Origin: QQUD01 sp039029915
GTDB lineage: Bacteria > Chloroflexota > Anaerolineae > Promineifilales > Promineifilaceae
Length of the DNA stretch: 9,377 bases
Assembly (NCBI GenBank): GCA_039029915.1
Contig: JBCCFD010000333.1
Span: forward strand, 1-9,377
Reading direction: 5' to 3'
Shown here: in pieces, positions 6,727-9,377 of the stretch
Numbering within the stretch: position 1 is the stretch's first letter
Layout of the letters: each line of letters begins with the position of its first letter
The notes under the pieces: generated by a model
The model's database searches: none
Told to the model about the DNA's origin: nothing
The model's input: only the letters and a program-made list of their open reading frames with translations
Translations under genes and position numbers: made by a program

Positions 6727-6741
6727 TGACGCGGTGCGTCA
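6727..6741. promoter_or_regulatory. Operator copy 1 (perfect dyad)
   Basis: TGACGC-GGT-GCGTCA, a perfect 6-bp dyad around three bases. It lies just downstream of the predicted start of the phasin transcript (near 6746). Its centre is 30 bp from that of copy 2, about three helical turns, so two repressor dimers would bind the same DNA face. Confidence 0.75.
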
Positions 6742-6752
6742 AACACAAAAAG

Positions 6753-6781
6753 AGTATAACGCGGTGCGTCATGGATGTCAA
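6753..6781 (-). promoter_or_regulatory. Sigma-70 promoter of the phasin gene
   Basis: On the - strand: TTGACA (6776-6781), 17-bp spacer, TATACT (6753-6758). The -35 is consensus, the spacing is optimal and the -10 differs from TATAAT by one base. The predicted start is near 6746, giving a leader of about 125 nt. It lies 46 bp downstream of the DUF1203 stop codon. Confidence 0.85.
6757..6771. promoter_or_regulatory. Operator copy 2, in the -35/-10 spacer
   Basis: TAACGCGGTGCGTCA, identical to copy 1 except for the second base. It fills most of the promoter spacer and touches the -10, so a bound protein should block RNA polymerase. The size and symmetry resemble TetR-family operators. No regulator gene is in the window. 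Confidence 0.75.
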
Positions 6782-6826
6782 GAGGCAATTTGAAAATTTA
6801 TTATTTCTTATACGAATCTAACATTT

Positions 6827-7312
6827 TTACTCTGAAGGGGGCAGTTGTTCAACGCGGCATTGAAAGCAATTATTTGTAGATGATCGAATATGAATATACT
6901 TCACAGCCTCATTCTCAAAGGTGTTTCTGGCAAAAAATGGAATCTGCTCAGCGGGTACCACCTTTCCTGTCCCATAAATGATCCGATTTTCCGCATTATA
7001 TCCTCGAATAATTAAGGCTTCTTTTCCTTTTAGCATCGGAGGAATCTGCTCAGACTCTGGATGTCGACGGCATTCATTGGCACACAAAAAAATTGGGCCG
7101 GCTTCTGCATAGGGCTGCAGGTCAGGAAACGGCCGATAACTTAACACCAAGTACGGTTCCCCCTCAGGCACTTGCTGTAAACAGTGACGGCAAGGAACAC
7201 CATCCCCGCTTGAAATAAATCGTTCAGGCTGTTGTCCATTCGCATCGGCTGCACCTGATTGATAGGAACGGGCTATCTCTGTAGGCATTGCTTTAAATAT
7301 GAGTTGAGTCAT
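6827..7312 (-). CDS. DUF1203 family protein
   Basis: 161 residues from the ATG at 7312. The stretch DANGQQPERF, then GDGVPCRHCLQQVPEGEPYL, LSYRPF and AGPIFLCANEC is the recognisable DUF1203 core; molecular function is unknown. Three cysteine pairs are visible: Cys41/44 (CRHC), Cys77/81 (CANEC) and Cys149/152 (CFQC). They could bind a metal, though the family often has His where Cys77 stands. No signal peptide or membrane helix, so probably cytoplasmic. I chose ATG 7312 because AAGGA (7322-7326) lies nine bases upstream. A longer reading from TTG at 7348 has no ribosome site and adds residues before the domain. An imperfect hairpin spans the ribosome site and the start codon. The phasin promoter lies 46 bp downstream with no terminator between, so read-through is possible. 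Confidence 0.85.
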   Translation of the reverse strand: MTQLIFKAMPTEIARSYQSGAADANGQQPERFISSGDGVPCRHCLQQVPEGEPYLVLSYRPFPDLQPYAEAGPIFLCANECRRHPESEQIPPMLKGKEALIIRGYNAENRIIYGTGKVVPAEQIPFFARNTFENEAVKYIHIRSSTNNCFQCRVEQLPPSE

Positions 7313-7417
7313 GATTTTCCATCCTTTTTTGAAAATGATGGTACTCAAGCAAATGGACGATATCGACCCGAATCTTGCTGTTCTGAGCGTGAGGGATTGG
7401 AAGGTAGTGTAAAAACC

Positions 7418-7450
7418 AAAAAGCCCCAGACCGATTGTCTGGAGCTTTTT
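7418..7450 (-). terminator. Bidirectional intrinsic terminator of the SPFH operon
   Basis: Arms AAAAAGCCCCAGAC (7418-7431) and GTCTGGAGCTTTTT (7437-7450) pair over 14 positions around loop CGATT, with one mismatched position that becomes U-G on the - strand. T-runs flank it in both directions. It lies about 120 bp after the stop of the membrane coiled-coil gene. Nothing else coding is seen in 7313-7569. Confidence 0.85.
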
Positions 7451-7569
7451 AGTTTAAAGGAGGAGGAGAAGAAAAATGTGTGTGTTGTGTGTTGTTACTT
7501 CTTAGACAACAGTGTTTTTGAATTTCTTACCTATAAGAATATTTTGCCTCAAAATCACACAATTGTGAG

Positions 7570-8007
7570 CTAAGTTTTCAAGGAATTACTTTTTTGCAAT
7601 CTGGCTATTTCTTCTTTTAACTTCTGATTCTCCGCATACAAATCGTTGATTAGCTCTTCTTTAGATGAATCAGTTGATTGAAGATTTGATTGGTTTACGG
7701 CCGTTTCCACTACTCCATTTACTTCTAACAGTTCCGCAGGCGATGTAGTCCAGTAAATATTCTTTGAGCCTTGCCGAACTTTGCATTTCGTCCAATGGGT
7801 TTTACCGACAGTATCTTTGAACTTCACTCGAAAACTGAAGGTATTTTTATCACCATCAAGCCAAATCCGCTCCACTTCGACATTTCGCCCGCCTAATTTT
7901 TTTACTTGTCTCTTGATATCCTCAGTTAATTCCTTGACCTGCAAATGTATAGCGATAAAAAAAATGGGAATCAATATAAGACCCACAAGTGAAATTAAAC
8001 CTTCCAA
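7570..8007 (-). CDS. Membrane-anchored protein with C-terminal coiled coil, function unknown
   Basis: I do not recognise a family. With the TTG at 8007 as start the protein has 145 residues. GGAG lies nine bases before this TTG, whereas an in-frame TTG at 8022 has the same GGAG inside its coding region. Residues 3-22 form one hydrophobic helix (LISLVGLILIPIFFIAIHL), probably a membrane anchor. A basic amphipathic helix (23-37) follows, then a compact beta-rich core (37-95) with GGRNVEVERIWLDGDKN, a FRVKFKDTVGKTHW strand pair and SKNIYWTTSPAELL. After a polar linker comes a heptad coiled coil (115-141: LINDLYAENQKLKEEIARLQ). It lies downstream of the SPFH gene on the same strand with an intercistronic hairpin, so it is probably cotranscribed and may bind that scaffold through its coiled coil. 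It is not NfeD, the usual SPFH partner. Confidence 0.75.
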   Translation of the reverse strand: MEGLISLVGLILIPIFFIAIHLQVKELTEDIKRQVKKLGGRNVEVERIWLDGDKNTFSFRVKFKDTVGKTHWTKCKVRQGSKNIYWTTSPAELLEVNGVVETAVNQSNLQSTDSSKEELINDLYAENQKLKEEIARLQKSNSLKT

Positions 8008-8036
8008 AATTACATGCTCCAAAGTGACAATGATTC

Positions 8037-8064
8037 GCCCCCTCGAAATAAATGTCGAGGGGGC
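8037..8064 (-). other. Intercistronic hairpin in the SPFH operon
   Basis: GCCCCCTCGA (8037-8046) and TCGAGGGGGC (8055-8064), a perfect and very GC-rich 10-bp stem with an 8-base loop. It starts 10 bp after the SPFH stop. No T-run follows on the - strand, so it is more likely a processing or stability element that sets the ratio of the two products than a full terminator. Confidence 0.65.
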
Positions 8065-8074
8065 TACCTAACTA

Positions 8075-9358
8075 TTATTGACCGTTCGTATTGATAATTG
8101 GTGGCTGGGTGGAAGAAACGGCCGTTTTCCCACCTTTATTCAATATATTAGGCAACACTTCTGCCAAAATAAGGGTAGAGAGCGCAGAATTATCTTGACC
8201 CTGACCACCCGTATTCACAACAACAGGTCGTGGGGCATTCATTAATAACTCTTCAGCTACGTCAAGTCGCTTCATGGCTAATTCATACTGCAACACAGCC
8301 TGATTATCCTTATACGATTGCCCAAGATGATGAAGCGCTTTGGCTTCATTTTCCGCTGATTTCAGCTCAGCGCGACCTTCCGCTTCAATTTCAAGACGAA
8401 CCTTCTCAGCCTCAGCTTCACGTTCTTGGAGCATTTGGGCCACATCTTCATTCGCTTTATTAACCGCTTCCTGAACAGCAATCAGCTTTTCATCACGCTC
8501 TTTGCGGGCGCGTTCAATTTCCAGCAGCAAGTTGTCAGTCCGGCGCTTACGCATCAATTCCCACTCTTTCTCATAAGAAACGAGCTCTTTTGACACGCGC
8601 TCCCGAGTAGACAAGTTTTCTTGGTATTGATTCGGTAACTGCACATCAGGAATGTTTGCCCCTGTAATTACAACCCCATACATCCGCATTTGACGATTGA
8701 GCACGTCACGCATATCGCCCACATCAGAACCGCGTAAATCATACGCTTTGGCGGTTTCCACTCGGCGGCTGCGGTTACGAATGGCGTCTTGAACCGCACT
8801 GCTCAAAACAGCGTCAAAGTTGCTTGCCCCGATATTACGCACAAACGCAATCGGGTCTTCAATGCGGAACTTCAAAAAGAACTCAATCGACTTCAAAGGC
8901 ACATTTTCCTGAGTCGGGCAAGCCACAATGGGAGCCGTATAGGGAATTTCAGTCGATGTATCGACAATATATTCCACCTTAGAAAATGGCGACCACAGCG
9001 TGTGGCGACCTGGCTTGAGTGCCTTTTTAATTTCACCATATTCCGACATAACACCAGTTGTCCCTTGCTCAATTTCCACAAGAGAACTGCGCCACCAGCT
9101 AAATCCACCAAAAGCAAAGAGTAGCAACATGAGGATGAAGCCACCTATCCAACCTGAAGCACCATCAGCGAAAAAGCCCAGCGCGCCAAAAGCGTATATG
9201 CCCATACCAAACCACAAGGCCCAGCCAAATCCACGACGATCTTTGGGAATCACAACGGGCACCAATGCGCCTTTGTCGCCAGTTCGCAACAGGCGGGTTA
9301 GATTGTCCCAAGTGCCAACTACTTCTTTAATTCGTGACATATTTCTATCAAGACTCAT
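8075..9358 (-). CDS. SPFH/band-7 (prohibitin/stomatin-like) membrane protein
   Basis: 427 residues. A cytoplasmic N-terminal segment (1-42) precedes two hydrophobic stretches (about 43-63 and 69-88), and an SPFH domain starts near VEIEQGTTGVMSEYG (94-108). It continues through KPGRHTLWSPF, the strand set ENVPLKSIEFFLKFRIEDP and a Tyr-Gly-Val-x-Ile-x-x-Ala-Asn-Ile segment (227-236). A long charged coiled coil (about 250-365) follows, then a Gly/Gln/Asn-rich tail. SPFH proteins assemble into large membrane rings or cages that organise lipids and membrane proteins or confine proteases. The usual partner NfeD is absent, and an unknown anchored coiled-coil protein lies downstream instead. The ATG at 9358 has AAGGAGG (9366-9372) seven bases upstream; a second in-frame ATG at codon 7 is less well placed. 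Confidence 0.9.
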   Translation of the reverse strand: MSLDRNMSRIKEVVGTWDNLTRLLRTGDKGALVPVVIPKDRRGFGWALWFGMGIYAFGALGFFADGASGWIGGFILMLLLFAFGGFSWWRSSLVEIEQGTTGVMSEYGEIKKALKPGRHTLWSPFSKVEYIVDTSTEIPYTAPIVACPTQENVPLKSIEFFLKFRIEDPIAFVRNIGASNFDAVLSSAVQDAIRNRSRRVETAKAYDLRGSDVGDMRDVLNRQMRMYGVVITGANIPDVQLPNQYQENLSTRERVSKELVSYEKEWELMRKRRTDNLLLEIERARKERDEKLIAVQEAVNKANEDVAQMLQEREAEAEKVRLEIEAEGRAELKSAENEAKALHHLGQSYKDNQAVLQYELAMKRLDVAEELLMNAPRPVVVNTGGQGQDNSALSTLILAEVLPNILNKGGKTAVSSTQPPIINTNGQ

Positions 9359-9365
9359 GATTAGG

Positions 9366-9372
9366 CCTCCTT
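9366..9372 (-). promoter_or_regulatory. Shine-Dalgarno of the SPFH gene
   Basis: AAGGAGG on the - strand, seven bases before the ATG at 9358. It fixes the start. The promoter lies beyond the right edge of the window. Confidence 0.85.
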
Positions 9373-9377
9373 ATTGG

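Larger units (their letters stand above)
386..8127. repeat. Dispersed highly iterated palindrome ACGGCCGT
   Basis: The span covers all copies. Exact ACGGCCGT starts at 389, 2289, 2402, 2778, 3775, 5409, 5511, 5959, 7697 and 8118. Seven of these extend to AACGGCCGTT, and the copies at 386-399 and 5508-5521 are 14-bp palindromes. Three more sites share only the CGGCCG core (2228, 3836, 7130). All thirteen lie inside genes, on both strands, in six different genes. Function unknown; the pattern resembles cyanobacterial HIP1. Confidence 0.9.

Noticed and set aside
7313..7348. Longer DUF1203 start at TTG 7348
   Set aside because: It has no ribosome site and adds 12 residues before the domain, while ATG 7312 has AAGGA at nine bases.
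8037..8064. The GC-rich hairpin as a full terminator of the SPFH gene
   Set aside because: No T-run follows on the coding strand, and a same-strand gene starts about 30-60 bp downstream.

Overview
This 9.4 kb window looks like a chromosomal segment of a moderate-GC bacterium. It holds eight protein genes: one enters from the left edge and seven are complete. No gene identifies the taxon on its own. A large TPR-CHAT protein, a DUF1203 protein, a phasin-like protein, bS21 and a very frequent short palindrome together would fit Chloroflexota (Anaerolineae-type) or a similar environmental lineage. That placement is a low-confidence inference.

Layout from left to right. (1) nt 2-2824, + strand: 3' part of a giant TPR-CHAT protein. 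Its frame is open to the window edge, so its start lies outside. (2) 2975-3172, - strand: rpsU (bS21) with an intrinsic terminator and a ten-base match to the ideal Shine-Dalgarno (SD) sequence. (3) 3188-3711: a 524-bp non-coding stretch. Its right half is a tandem duplication of a 112-bp unit, and each unit can fold into two hairpins. (4) 3712-5115, + strand: rtcB RNA ligase, followed by a G-quadruplex-type G-run array. (5) 5184-6068, - strand: YfcE/MJ0936-type metallophosphoesterase, convergent with rtcB. (6) 6216-6620, - strand: phasin-like protein behind a near-consensus sigma-70 promoter that carries two copies of a 15-bp dyad operator. (7) 6827-7312, - strand: DUF1203 protein. (8) 7570-8007 and 8075-9358, - strand: a small membrane-anchored coiled-coil protein downstream of an SPFH/band-7 protein, probably one operon.

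The genes look like mixed housekeeping and stress or envelope functions: RNA repair, a ribosomal protein, a phosphodiesterase, a granule or surface protein, and a membrane scaffold. They do not form one pathway. TPR-CHAT is the only candidate for a defence or regulated-proteolysis function, and its partners would lie upstream of the window.

The strongest unexplained signals are at DNA and RNA level. (a) The octamer ACGGCCGT occurs ten times, against about 0.14 expected with equal base use. It is read in two frames (Thr-Ala-Val or Asn/Tyr-Gly-Arg) across six unrelated genes, like the cyanobacterial HIP1 element. (b) The phasin promoter carries a double operator. (c) The 112-bp repeats upstream of rtcB keep their stems paired in RNA. 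(d) An anti-SD-like CU-rich motif sits beside two terminators. (e) A shared G-rich element begins at or just after the stop codons of both + strand genes.
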